This document shows positions 24,220-32,847 of a stretch of DNA of 64,000 nucleotides, piece after piece. Source of the stretch: Ruegeria denitrificans (GTDB lineage Bacteria; Pseudomonadota; Alphaproteobacteria; Rhodobacterales; Rhodobacteraceae); NCBI RefSeq assembly GCF_001458295.1, contig NZ_CYUD01000005.1, forward strand, positions 1-64,000. The letters run 5' to 3'. The notes below the pieces were generated by a model. The model saw nothing but the letters and a program-made list of their open reading frames with translations. It was not told the DNA's origin and did not search any database. Both the position numbers and the translations under genes were made by a program. Numbering within the stretch: position 1 is the first letter of the stretch; each line of letters opens with the position of its first letter.

Positions 24220-25515
24220 ATGAACTACCCCGAACAGATCAAAGACGAAGAACCCGGCACCCGGTTCTTGCTGTACCCGCAGTCGCCCTTTCTGGAACCT
24301 GATGCCCCGCTGGAACTGGTCGAAATCTCTGCCCCGCAAGGCAGCGTCGGCCCGGGTCCGTCGGGGCCGCGCATGTACACAGTGAACCCGGTCGGGAAAA
24401 CCACCCCATACGGCGCGATTGTGCCTGGGCCGAACGGGCCGGGCATGTATCTGCCCCCGTGGAATGGTTATATCCAACCCCCTGCCATGCCTGATGCGCT
24501 TGGCAATTTCATCCATATCGACCCAACCGACCCGGCCTTTGAAGCCGCGCATCTGTATGGCTCGGCCCATTTCACCATGGATGTCTGGCAGGGATATTTC
24601 GATCGTCCGATCCCGTGGCATTTCTCCCGCGATTTCGACCGGCTGGAGCTATCGTTGCTGCCCAGCCTGGACAACGCTCATATCGGTTGGGGATTTCTGG
24701 AAACCGGCGGTACGCATGAACATGGGGATGAATACCGTCCTTACAGTTTGAATTTCGACGTCGTCGCGCATGAGATTGGCCATGCCATCATCTATAGCGT
24801 GATCGGCATGCCCTCTGATGGGGATGCCTCGGGCGAATATTACGGGTTTCATGAATCCGCCGCCGACCTTGTGGCCTTGCTGGCGTCACTGCATTTCGGT
24901 TCGGTGGTGGACACGTTGCTCGAAAACACGCGGGGTAATCTCTATACGTTCAACCGCCTCAGCCGCTTTGCCGAACTGTCGGAAAACGCACAAATCCGGA
25001 TTGCTGCCAACGACCGGTCCTTGTCGGAATTCGCCGCTGGCTGGTCCAGCGAACACGCCCTGTCTGAACCTCTGACCGGTGCGATGTTCGACGTTTTCGT
25101 CGATATCTATCACGAACGGTTGCTGCTACATGGCCTGATCTCTGCCGAAGAGGAAGAGCTTTCGGACCAGCTGGAAGGCACCCCCGAATACAGCCAAGTG
25201 ATGCAGGATATCTTTGACAAGCGATATGCCGAAAACCCTGAAGGTTTCCGCATCGCGCTGCTTGAAGCACGCGACTATCTGGGCACCTATCTGGCCGACG
25301 CGTGGGAGAGGCTGGACGCGGATATGCTCAGCTATTTTGGGGTGGAAAAGGCTCTGCTGGCCGTCGATCAAGAGATTACCGGTGGTGCCTTCCGCCGTAT
25401 TATCGAGGGCAATTTCCGTATGCGCGATATTGGCCTGACAACCGCCGGCCCCCGTCTGCCAGACCCGGAAGAAGACAGCCATTCACATTCAGTTCGAACG
25501 CAAGTGCCGGATTAG
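24220..25515 (+). CDS. HEIGH zinc metallopeptidase-like protein
   Basis: 431-residue protein with a gluzincin-like active site: HEIGHAIIYSV near residue 184 gives the two His zinc ligands and the catalytic Glu, and GFHESAADLVALL 22 residues on supplies a third Glu ligand, as in thermolysin- and fungalysin-type enzymes. There is no signal peptide. The N-terminal 90 residues are Pro/Gly rich with a near-duplicated segment (GPGPSGPRMY and VPGPNGPGMY). I start at the ATG at 24220, preceded by GGGAGGG; an ATG at 24151 within tfuA has no such site. Placed 43 bases after tfuA, it may process the product of the YcaO/TfuA pair. A hairpin terminator follows. Confidence 0.7.
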   Translation: MNYPEQIKDEEPGTRFLLYPQSPFLEPDAPLELVEISAPQGSVGPGPSGPRMYTVNPVGKTTPYGAIVPGPNGPGMYLPPWNGYIQPPAMPDALGNFIHIDPTDPAFEAAHLYGSAHFTMDVWQGYFDRPIPWHFSRDFDRLELSLLPSLDNAHIGWGFLETGGTHEHGDEYRPYSLNFDVVAHEIGHAIIYSVIGMPSDGDASGEYYGFHESAADLVALLASLHFGSVVDTLLENTRGNLYTFNRLSRFAELSENAQIRIAANDRSLSEFAAGWSSEHALSEPLTGAMFDVFVDIYHERLLLHGLISAEEEELSDQLEGTPEYSQVMQDIFDKRYAENPEGFRIALLEARDYLGTYLADAWERLDADMLSYFGVEKALLAVDQEITGGAFRRIIEGNFRMRDIGLTTAGPRLPDPEEDSHSHSVRTQVPD

Positions 25516-25585
25516 CGCCTAAAATCCTTTATTTTTACAAGGTTTTATGGCATGCAATCATGGGGTGATTTTTGGAACGTATTTG

Positions 25586-25612
25586 CTCGAATTATTTATT
25601 CGAGTTCTTTTA
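25586..25612 (+). terminator. Intrinsic terminator after the metallopeptidase gene
   Basis: CTCGAAT (25586-25592) pairs with ATTCGAG (25598-25604) around TATTT, followed by TTCTTTT. It separates the ycaO-tfuA-peptidase operon from the VSGAR-repeat gene, which therefore probably has its own promoter or depends on readthrough. Confidence 0.7.
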
Positions 25613-25666
25613 AGGGGGGAGATGAGGGTCCTGACTCCGTCGATCCCATAGTTGGGAGGAAATGAG

Positions 25667-26551
25667 ATGTCTGAATCCTTGCTCAGTTTTTCAGAAGTGT
25701 TGTTGTTTGGTCGTGCAGTTGATGATCTTAAACTTAAGAAGGACACGCGTGTTCGTGTGGCAATCATCGACGAAAGCTTGACGGCAAAACCAGATATCAC
25801 CAGTGGAATAATTGATGACGTGACCGTTGAAGTCGGGGACAAAGTGCTTGTTCAGATTGGCGACGACGATATTTCAGGAGTTTACAAGGTCAAGAAAACA
25901 GGCGCCAATCTTGTATTGGAAGACCGCAAAGACGAAGCAAAAGGTGACTTCGTTTTTGTAAAGAAAGGGTCAAAGCACAAACGTACGTTTTGGAAGCAAA
26001 CACTTAAACCGGAAGGCACTCCGCCGAAACAGAAATTCGAATACAAAGGCAAACGTCGTCGTGGAAAAGGTGTAAACAATTTCCTTGGCGACCAGTTTCT
26101 GGATGGAGGCAAGCTGGCCAGAATCTATGGGTTCGCCTATGAGGGCGTGTATTACGAATTGCCGGAGCCGGTTATCTTCCTTGTGCACGGGGATGGCGAG
26201 TTCGTTAACAAATCGGATGGCAAAGATAATGCTCCGGGTGGGCTTGCATCCCGCGCGCCGAACAATCCCGACCTCACAGGTATTGCTTCAGCTGACTTCC
26301 AGTTCGCGGATGACATCCGGGTGTGGGATTACAACAAAGCCGATTTCACCATCCGCATGGACGTTATGACCGGTCAGTTTGAACAGGTTCTGCTGGACCT
26401 TTATTTCGGCTTTGACAGCCCGGCTGTCAGCGGCGCCCGCGTCAGCGGAGCCCGAGTGAGTGGTGCGCGGGTCAGTGGTGCCAGAGTTAGCGGAGCACGT
26501 GTTAGCGGAGCCAGAGTCAGTGGAGCAAGGGCACGGGGCTCGGACGACTGA
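25667..26551 (+). CDS. VSGAR-repeat-tailed protein of unknown function
   Basis: 294-residue protein that I do not recognise as a whole. Residues about 17-110 (VRVAIIDESL, VGDKVLVQIGDDDISGVYKV, GDFVFVKKGSKHKRTFW) loosely resemble the beta-rich module seen in phage tail and surface proteins, where a GDRVLV-(x)n-NGIYVV pattern is common. A basic patch KGKRRRGKGVNN follows, then a middle region with IYGFAYEGVYYELPEPVIF and DFTIRMDVMTGQFEQVLLD. The C-terminus is seven perfect VSGAR units and ARGSDD. There is no signal peptide and no Cys. I start at 25667, which has GGGAGG 8 bases upstream. Position after ycaO-tfuA-peptidase makes it a candidate substrate of that set. Confidence 0.65.
   Translation: MSESLLSFSEVLLFGRAVDDLKLKKDTRVRVAIIDESLTAKPDITSGIIDDVTVEVGDKVLVQIGDDDISGVYKVKKTGANLVLEDRKDEAKGDFVFVKKGSKHKRTFWKQTLKPEGTPPKQKFEYKGKRRRGKGVNNFLGDQFLDGGKLARIYGFAYEGVYYELPEPVIFLVHGDGEFVNKSDGKDNAPGGLASRAPNNPDLTGIASADFQFADDIRVWDYNKADFTIRMDVMTGQFEQVLLDLYFGFDSPAVSGARVSGARVSGARVSGARVSGARVSGARVSGARARGSDD
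26426..26530 (+). repeat. Seven tandem 15-bp units, each encoding VSGAR
   Basis: Every unit encodes Val-Ser-Gly-Ala-Arg without a single substitution, yet the DNA differs between units. The Arg codons in order are CGC, CGA, CGG, AGA, CGT, AGA and AGG, so all six arginine codons occur in seven units. Val, Gly, Ala and Ser codons vary too. This means the peptide is conserved while the DNA has drifted or been selected to differ. Confidence 0.95.
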
Positions 26552-26583
26552 CGCAGATTAAAACCACAACTGACAATGAATTC

Positions 26584-26612
26584 AGGCCCTGCTCAGCAGG
26601 GCCTTTCTTTTT
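26584..26612 (+). terminator. Strong intrinsic terminator after the VSGAR gene
   Basis: AGGCCCTGC (26584-26592) pairs perfectly with GCAGGGCCT (26596-26604) around TCA, followed by TTCTTTTT. It also lies at the end of the convergent adenylate cyclase gene. Confidence 0.85.
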
Positions 26613-28387
26613 CAGAAACCTGCCTTTTTCAGGCCCTCAACAAAGTGTTGTGTGTCTTCTTCCAGCTTGTCCGGCTGAACGGTTTCCCACCGAGCTAGTG
26701 AAAAGTTCGGATGTGCTGCGCGATGCTTGTCTGCAATCTGACGGGCAATGTCGGTTTGGCCAAGCTGTGCATAGCTTGCCGCCAACAGACGCTGCCCTTC
26801 CGTGGGATTGTTCATCTTGTTGACGGCACCGATGGCGTCTTGATAGCGGTGGAGGTTGAAATACGCCCCACCCAAATGCCACAGATACTGGTCCGGAAAA
26901 TAAGGATTCAACCGCATCGCCTGTTGAAGATGTGTGATTGCCATTTCGTTGTCGCCGTAATGAGCCAGCGCATCCGCGTAGTCTGAATGCATATCTGCAT
27001 CATTCGGGTTCAACGCCAAAGCTCGTTTGTAGGACTGCAACGCAGCATCATGTTCTTTGCGGTACAGGTGTACATAACCCAACTCACCAAATCCACGCGC
27101 ATCGGTCGGGTCCAGTTCAATCGCGCGTCGCGCGAAGGTCAGCGCCTGATCCAGCGCTTTTGTGGGATCTTCGGACCAGGAATAGCGCCAGTTGATATTC
27201 AGCGTCCGCGACAGGGCGGCGGCAGCGCGGGCATAGCCTCCATCCCGATCAAGCGCGTTCTGATAATAGTTTTGCGCCTTCTGGTTGTCGTTCCTGGTAT
27301 ATTTGAAGATGTGATGCTGGCCTTGCAGTACGGATCCATAGGCCTCTAGGTCGGACGGGGCCGATTGTATCATCCGACGCTTTTCATGCGACTCGATCAT
27401 CACTGCGGTTGCCGCCACGATGCACTCTGTCACCTCATCGAGAATATCGAAAATATCGTCGATCTTGCGATCGAAACGCTCACCCCAGATGGTGCGCTCG
27501 GTGGTGGCATCAACCAGTTCCGCTGTTATCCGGATACGGCTGGCTGAACGACGTACACTGCCGCGCGCGATATAGCGCACATTCAGTTTTTGCGCCGCTT
27601 CCTTCGGAGGCATACCCTGTGCCTTGAAGAAAAAGGACGAGTTCCGCGCGATCACGAACAGATTGCGGAACTTGGACAGGTTCATGATGATGTCATCGGT
27701 CAGCCCTTCGGCAATCCAGCTGTCGGATTCATCCCCGCTCTGGCTGCTGAAAGGCAGAATGGCCACTGAAGGCGAGTCGGGACGCTCGAGGATATTACCC
27801 GGCATGTCCGGCCGCATCGTTCCGGCCATGGTAGCACCTGCAACCTCACTGCGGACGCAATAGGTCGCGATGGGTGAAAGGATGTTCTTCAGCTGCTTTG
27901 GCCCGAGAAATTCATAGCCATAACGCAGCCGATTACAGACCTGATCGTAAACGGCGGAACTGACGTAAACCCTTTCAGGTTCAGCAATTTCCTGAAGCCG
28001 CGCCGCTATATTGACATTGTCGCCGTGTATACCGCGATCGTCGATTAGAATTTCGCCCAGATGGACACCCGCGCGAAAATTGATTCGTTGATTTTCTGCG
28101 CGATCCTGGTTGTGTTGGCTGGCGATGCGATGCAGTTCAACCCCGAACTCCACTGCGCTGGTGGCGGTTTCGAACAGGGCCAGAATACCATCGCCGCGCA
28201 CCTCGACCACCCGGCCCTGAAAGCGCGCGCAGGTTTCCTCAAGTTGGTAAATCAATGATTTCAACGCGTTGTAGGTGTCCAGCTCATTCTCGCTCATCAG
28301 ACGAGAATATCCGACAACGTCGGCAAACAAGACGACACCCAGCTTCTGCGTTATGGAAGAGTTTGGACTTGTGGTGTTCACATTCAT
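26612..28387 (-). CDS. Class III adenylate cyclase with TPR region
   Basis: Predicted to make cAMP from ATP. Residues 15-185 are a class III cyclase domain: VVLFADVVGYSRLMSENE holds the first metal Asp, VRGDGILALFE the second, and HGDNVNIAARLQEIAEP the Asn/Arg pair used in catalysis. Residues about 205-330 resemble the TolB/FlgO-like middle domain of this group (SVAILPFSSQSGDESDSWIA, GLTDDIIMNLSKFRNLFVIA), and residues 330-590 hold tetratricopeptide units (ARGFGELGYVHLYRKEHDAA, YADALAHYGDNEMAITHLQQ). The architecture is common in rhizobia and roseobacters. No membrane segment is visible. It is alone on its strand with the GNAT gene upstream. Confidence 0.88.
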   Translation of the reverse strand: MNVNTTSPNSSITQKLGVVLFADVVGYSRLMSENELDTYNALKSLIYQLEETCARFQGRVVEVRGDGILALFETATSAVEFGVELHRIASQHNQDRAENQRINFRAGVHLGEILIDDRGIHGDNVNIAARLQEIAEPERVYVSSAVYDQVCNRLRYGYEFLGPKQLKNILSPIATYCVRSEVAGATMAGTMRPDMPGNILERPDSPSVAILPFSSQSGDESDSWIAEGLTDDIIMNLSKFRNLFVIARNSSFFFKAQGMPPKEAAQKLNVRYIARGSVRRSASRIRITAELVDATTERTIWGERFDRKIDDIFDILDEVTECIVAATAVMIESHEKRRMIQSAPSDLEAYGSVLQGQHHIFKYTRNDNQKAQNYYQNALDRDGGYARAAAALSRTLNINWRYSWSEDPTKALDQALTFARRAIELDPTDARGFGELGYVHLYRKEHDAALQSYKRALALNPNDADMHSDYADALAHYGDNEMAITHLQQAMRLNPYFPDQYLWHLGGAYFNLHRYQDAIGAVNKMNNPTEGQRLLAASYAQLGQTDIARQIADKHRAAHPNFSLARWETVQPDKLEEDTQHFVEGLKKAGF

Positions 28388-28473
28388 AACTCGTCTAAGG
28401 GGCTGCGTTCGAACCCTATTGTCACTTTATAGCAAAATGGGCTTTTGCGCTTGGACAGTGTTAGCACACCCCG

Positions 28474-29118
28474 TTAGTCACACTTATCAACCTGTGGTGG
28501 CCAAGACCAGCTTGGGCAGCCTTTTGACCCAAAAGTTACAATAGTTTCAGGGCTTACCTCTTTCGCAAGGATCAGCCTTCTATTCACCCAATCCTGGCTT
28601 AGAAGGCCCACCACGATCATATCGCGAAAGGTCCCGTCAGCGAACCAGGCTTGCCGCATGGTTCCTTCGACCTGACAGCCCAGTCGTTCCACAAGATCGC
28701 GACTGATATGATTGTCCTGTCTGTAATACGAAGTGAGCCGGTTCAGACCAAGCTGACGGAAGGCGAAATCCGCAAGCAGCGCTGTTGCCCTGATCGCAAG
28801 ACCCAAACGGCGCGCTGATTTTTCAACAAACATGGCGATGACCGCATCCCGGTTGACCAGAGAAATTGCTTCGAGCCCGACAATTCCCATAGCCTGTCCA
28901 CTGTCGGATTCAACGACGAACCAGCAGCTCCCATTTTTGCCCGAAGGACTAAAATTTTCGCGCCAAATTTCTTCGGTCTGAATAAGGTTGAGCGGAATTC
29001 GCGACGTCCGATCAAATCGGCTAAGGTCCTCGATATCCTGAAACCAGGGTGTGATGACCTCCAGATCTGCTTTTTCCAGTGGACGTAACGTGAATACGCT
29101 GTTGGATTTGTCTGGCAA
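28474..29118 (-). CDS. GNAT-family N-acetyltransferase (RimJ/RimL-like)
   Basis: 214-residue acetyltransferase of the RimJ/RimL group that moves an acetyl group from acetyl-CoA to an amine, often a protein N-terminus or a small amine. The fold blocks are visible: FTLRPLEKADLEVITPWFQD at the start, GIVGLEAISLVNRDAVIAMF, the CoA loop region SARRLGLAIRATALLADFAF (a degenerate RRxGxA), and NRLTSYYRQDNHISRDLVER with LGCQVEGTMRQAWFADG. Its C-terminus has about 25 extra residues rich in Pro and Trp. The substrate cannot be told. It lies upstream of the adenylate cyclase on the same strand, with 86 bases between them. Confidence 0.8.
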   Translation of the reverse strand: MPDKSNSVFTLRPLEKADLEVITPWFQDIEDLSRFDRTSRIPLNLIQTEEIWRENFSPSGKNGSCWFVVESDSGQAMGIVGLEAISLVNRDAVIAMFVEKSARRLGLAIRATALLADFAFRQLGLNRLTSYYRQDNHISRDLVERLGCQVEGTMRQAWFADGTFRDMIVVGLLSQDWVNRRLILAKEVSPETIVTFGSKGCPSWSWPPQVDKCD

Positions 29119-29246
29119 TGGATCAACTACCTTTAACTAATATCAGAAAATATACGACCCAAAGACTAACACACATATGCATGAAACATGAAATGAGAAA
29201 ACAGGTGGTCCGGCAGAAATGCACCGATGCTCTACCTGTAGGAAAT

Positions 29247-29273
29247 CCGGCCCGCCATTTGCGGACGGGCCGG
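29247..29273 (-). terminator. Terminator of the sugar ABC operon
   Basis: CCGGCCCG (29247-29254) pairs with CGGGCCGG (29266-29273). Read on the minus strand it lies 10 bases after the binding-protein stop and is followed by ATTTCC; the T-run is short, but the stem is very GC-rich. Confidence 0.55.
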
Positions 29274-29282
29274 GTATTGCTT

Positions 29283-30227
29283 TTAGTCGTAGAGGACGGC
29301 AGAGATTTTCGGATCGTCGATGTTTGAGGCGTCATAGTAGTAGAAACCAGTGTCGATCAGCGCCGGCACATCCTCGCCATTCATGGCGGCGACGGCGGCT
29401 TTGACAGTTTCATAACCGATGCCAACCGGGTTTTGCGTGATGGCGCCTGCCATCAACCCGCTTTTGATCGCATCTTTCTGTGCCTTCCCGCTGTCGTAGC
29501 CAATGATCACCAGCCCTTCGGTTCCCAGTTCCTGCACCCCGTTCACCACGCCGATGGCAGACCCTTCATTGGTTCCGAAAATGCCATTCAAGTCAGGATT
29601 TGCAGTCAGGATGGCCTTGGTCACTTCTGTGGATTTCAGATGATCCCCCTGACCATATTGAACCGTGACAACCTCGATATCGGGGTATTGCTCGGCGATA
29701 CGGTTCACGAACCCGTCGCGGCGGTCGATACCTGTACGGCTAGTCTGGTCATGAGCAACCACTGCAACCTTGCCCTTGCCACCGATTTTTTCAGCCATCT
29801 TATCCGCAGCCAGAGCCGCCGCCGCCAAGTTGTCGGTGGTCGCGGTCGAGACCGGGATATCGCTGTCGACGCCGCTATCAAAGGCGATGATCGGGATGCC
29901 TTTCTCATTGGCCTGTTTCAGCAGCGGAATGGCGGCCTGGCTGTCCAGCGCGGCAAAACCGATGGCCTTGGGATTGTTGGCCAGTGCCGCGGCCAGCATG
30001 TCGATCTGGCGATCCACCATGGTCTCATTGTCGGGGCCTTCAAAGGTGATGGTCACGCCATATTCATCGGCTGCCTGTTCCGCACCGGATTTCACGGCCT
30101 GCCAGAACTGATGTTGGAAGCCTTTCGAGACCAACGGGATATAGATATCCTCAGCCATAGCCATTGAGGCCGGGACCGTAAGGGTGGCGGCACTGATCGC
30201 CCCCAGAATAAACCGACGTGTAAACAT
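29283..30227 (-). CDS. Sugar ABC transporter substrate-binding protein (ribose type)
   Basis: Periplasmic type-I sugar receptor of 314 residues. It has a signal peptide (FTRRFILGAISAATLTVPAS, cleavage after MAMA) and the family pattern IYIPLVSKGFQHQFWQAVKS, IGFAALDSQAAIPLLKQANE, IPIIAFDSGVDSDIP, GIFGTNEGSAIGVVNG and IIGYDSGKAQKDAIKSG. The true start is the Met at 30227, preceded by GGAGGA; the frame is open far upstream into the permease gene but that is not coding. It is the last gene of the importer and sits with a fucose/pentose pathway, which suggests that such a sugar is the ligand. Confidence 0.92.
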   Translation of the reverse strand: MFTRRFILGAISAATLTVPASMAMAEDIYIPLVSKGFQHQFWQAVKSGAEQAADEYGVTITFEGPDNETMVDRQIDMLAAALANNPKAIGFAALDSQAAIPLLKQANEKGIPIIAFDSGVDSDIPVSTATTDNLAAAALAADKMAEKIGGKGKVAVVAHDQTSRTGIDRRDGFVNRIAEQYPDIEVVTVQYGQGDHLKSTEVTKAILTANPDLNGIFGTNEGSAIGVVNGVQELGTEGLVIIGYDSGKAQKDAIKSGLMAGAITQNPVGIGYETVKAAVAAMNGEDVPALIDTGFYYYDASNIDDPKISAVLYD

Positions 30228-30274
30228 GATTTCCTCCTCCATTTGATTGTATTGTCTTTGGTTTGAAGTTTCAG

Positions 30275-31282
30275 TCATCCCGACTTTTTGCGGCGCGCCA
30301 TGTCGGCATAAACGGCCAGTATAATAATCGCGCCGGTCACGACGGTCTGCCATTCCTGCGCCACTGACAGCACCCGCAGCCCGTTGGTCAGCACTGCCAT
30401 GATCAGTGCGCCGATCAGCGTGCCTAAGATCGTACCGCGCCCACCGGACAGGGACGTGCCGCCAATCACAACTGCGGCGATAGCTTCCAGCTCGTATCCC
30501 AGACCCAGCGCGGGCTGTGCCGAATTCAGACGCGAGGCGATCAGGATTCCGGCAATGCCGCAAATTGCACCGGCCAGCGCGTAAATACGCATTTTCCAAA
30601 GATCGGTGTTCACGCCCGACAAGCGCACAGCCTCTTCGTTCGATCCCAGCGCAAAAGTGTACCGCCCCAGCACCGTGCGCCCTAGAATGTAAGATGCCGC
30701 TATCGCCACCAAGAACAGGATCAGCACCCCGTTGGGGATGGGCAGGGCCGGAAACACCTCTCCGATCAGCGATCCGCGCGAGATTTGATCGAACCCCGGC
30801 GTGTCGTTGAAATAAATCGGGCGGGTACCGGAGATCACCAGTGACAGGCCCTTGAGGATCAGCATCATGCCCAGCGTGGCAATAAAAGGCGGGATTTTCA
30901 TCTTGGCCACGAACGTGCCTGAACACAGGCCGCAAAGAGCGCCAGCCCCGATGGCAGCCGCCACACCCAGCAACAAGGGCATCCCCAGATAGGTCAGCAC
31001 GACGCCCGCGATCACCGCGCAGAAGGTCATCATCGTGCCCAGCGACAGGTCGATCCCGCCAGTGATTATGATCAGGGTTGCCGCCACCGCGAGGACTCCA
31101 TTCACCGAAGTCGCCTGCAAAATCGCGATCATGTTCGAGGTCTGCATGAAGTTCGGCGAGGCGATGGAAAACCCGATCAGCAGGGCGATCAAACTGGCGA
31201 AGGCCAACAGTTTTTGATACGCGCCGCTTTCCGACAGGCCCGCAAGGGGCTTTTTCTTGTCGATATCCGTTGCTGTGGTCAT
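30275..31282 (-). CDS. Sugar ABC transporter permease (RbsC-like)
   Basis: Membrane channel of the sugar importer, 335 residues with about ten hydrophobic helices. Typical RbsC/XylH blocks are [58 protein letters not shown] and [20 protein letters not shown]. The start is placed at 31282, where ATGA overlaps the ATPase stop; the longer frame to 31396 is inside the ATPase gene. The binding-protein gene follows after a 47-base gap. Confidence 0.93.
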   Translation of the reverse strand: MTTATDIDKKKPLAGLSESGAYQKLLAFASLIALLIGFSIASPNFMQTSNMIAILQATSVNGVLAVAATLIIITGGIDLSLGTMMTFCAVIAGVVLTYLGMPLLLGVAAAIGAGALCGLCSGTFVAKMKIPPFIATLGMMLILKGLSLVISGTRPIYFNDTPGFDQISRGSLIGEVFPALPIPNGVLILFLVAIAASYILGRTVLGRYTFALGSNEEAVRLSGVNTDLWKMRIYALAGAICGIAGILIASRLNSAQPALGLGYELEAIAAVVIGGTSLSGGRGTILGTLIGALIMAVLTNGLRVLSVAQEWQTVVTGAIIILAVYADMARRKKSG

Positions 31283-32805
31283 TGCGCTGTCCCTGTTACC
31301 TGCATGGCCGCCGTACGTTGGGTGGCCAGATGCATGATGTCTTCCTGAGTGGTGTCTTTTCCGCCGGGCAGAATGCCGGTCAGCCGGCCCTCGCACATCA
31401 CGGCGATGCGATGGCTCAGGCGCATGATCTCGGGCAGTTCGGATGAGATCACGATGATTGTCTTGCCCTGCCCGGCCAGTTCTTCGAGCAGTTTGTAAAT
31501 CTCGGATTTTGCGCCCACGTCGATGCCGCGGGTGGGTTCGTCAAAAATCAGGATGTCGCAATCACGCAGCAGCCATTTGGCGATGACTACCTTTTGCTGG
31601 TTGCCCCCCGACAGCAGCCGAACCTCTTGTACGTCCGAGGGCGTACGGATTCCAAGTTGATGTATAAAGCTCTTGGCTGCAGTGCCGATTTCACCGTCGT
31701 TCAGTATTCCACCCGATCCGGTGAACAGGTCCATCGAGGCCAAGGCAATGTTGTCCCGCACGTTCATACCCGTCGCCAGGCCGAAATGCTTGCGATCCTC
31801 GGAGAGGTAACCGATCCCCGCCCGCACCGCGTCCTTCGGGGATTTGATCGAGGTCGGTTTGCCATGCACGCGAATGTCGCCGCTGTCCTTTGGATCGGCA
31901 CCGAATATGGCGCGCGCCACTTCAGTCCGCCCTGCCCCCATCAGACCGGCAAAGCCCAGAATTTCACCCTTCTGGACCGAGAAGCTGACATCGTGAATAT
32001 CTTTGCTGCGGCTCAGGCCGCTGACCTGCAAGGATATCTCGGCATCCCCCAAATCCGGCACTTCCAGAGGCTCCTCGTTCACTTCCCGTCCGACCATCAT
32101 AGCAATGATCTGACTGATCGGGGTATCCGCCGCATCCACGGTCCCTACATATTCACCATCCCGCATGACGGTGACGCGGTCGGCGATCTGCTTCAGCTCA
32201 TCCATTTTGTGGCTGATATAAACGATGCCCACGCCCTCGTCCTTAAGGCGACGGATGATCACGAAAAGCTCGGCAATCTCGACGTCATTTAGGGCGGCCG
32301 TCGGCTCGTCCATGATCAGAACCTTGGACCGGTAAGACAACGCCTTGGCAATCTCGACCATCTGCTGCTTGGCGATAGTCAGGCTGCCGACCAGCGCCTT
32401 GGGGTCGAGGGTCAGGTTCATCGACTCGAAAATCTCGGCCGTGCGTGCATTCAGCGCCACGTCATCCAAACGGCCAAAACGCTTGCGCGGTTCGCGCCCG
32501 ATAAAGATGTTTTGCGCAACCGTCAGATCATTCATCAAGCTCAATTCCTGATGGATGATGCCAATGCCTAGATCCTGCGCCTCGCGCGGGGTTTGGGGAC
32601 TGGCCGTGCGTCCTTCGATCTTCAGACTGCCCCCATCACGCTGATAAATGCCCGATAGGACTTTCATCAGCGTGCTTTTCCCGGCGCCGTTCTCGCCCAT
32701 TAGCGCGTGAACCTCACCCGAATACAGATCGAACTGCACGGATTTCAGCGCGTGCACACCGGGGAAATGCTTATCAATCCCCGTCATGTCGACCAGTTTT
32801 GCCAT
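31279..32805 (-). CDS. Sugar ABC transporter ATP-binding protein (RbsA-like, two ATPase domains)
   Basis: Tandem ATPase of a ribose-type importer, 508 residues. The first domain has Walker [17 protein letters not shown], a signature-region [20 protein letters not shown] and Walker [14 protein letters not shown]. The second has [16 protein letters not shown] in place of a normal Walker A, signature [19 protein letters not shown] and [14 protein letters not shown]; the altered second nucleotide site is normal in this family. I start at the Met before [13 protein letters not shown] (GGGAGAAGAG upstream). It is the first importer gene, 43 bases after the UxaA-type dehydratase on the same strand. 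Confidence 0.94.
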   Translation of the reverse strand: MAKLVDMTGIDKHFPGVHALKSVQFDLYSGEVHALMGENGAGKSTLMKVLSGIYQRDGGSLKIEGRTASPQTPREAQDLGIGIIHQELSLMNDLTVAQNIFIGREPRKRFGRLDDVALNARTAEIFESMNLTLDPKALVGSLTIAKQQMVEIAKALSYRSKVLIMDEPTAALNDVEIAELFVIIRRLKDEGVGIVYISHKMDELKQIADRVTVMRDGEYVGTVDAADTPISQIIAMMVGREVNEEPLEVPDLGDAEISLQVSGLSRSKDIHDVSFSVQKGEILGFAGLMGAGRTEVARAIFGADPKDSGDIRVHGKPTSIKSPKDAVRAGIGYLSEDRKHFGLATGMNVRDNIALASMDLFTGSGGILNDGEIGTAAKSFIHQLGIRTPSDVQEVRLLSGGNQQKVVIAKWLLRDCDILIFDEPTRGIDVGAKSEIYKLLEELAGQGKTIIVISSELPEIMRLSHRIAVMCEGRLTGILPGGKDTTQEDIMHLATQRTAAMQVTGTAQ

Positions 32806-32847
32806 CTCTTCTCCCATAGGCCCCTCTCTCCTTGGGCCGTGCGTGGA

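Noticed and set aside
23335-24621. 428-codon minus-strand frame across tfuA and the metallopeptidase gene
   Set aside because: The translation is Arg/His/Pro-rich without motifs, which is typical of antisense frames in GC-rich DNA; the plus-strand genes are well supported.
25547-25651. 34-codon plus-strand ORF with a weak ribosome site just before the VSGAR gene, as a possible RiPP precursor
   Set aside because: It runs through the terminator hairpin at 25586-25612 and has low-complexity hydrophobic and mixed sequence with no core-like pattern. Nothing supports translation.
30228-30935. Upstream extension of the sugar binding-protein frame
   Set aside because: It overlaps the permease gene on the same strand, and the signal peptide with its ribosome site begins at 30227.
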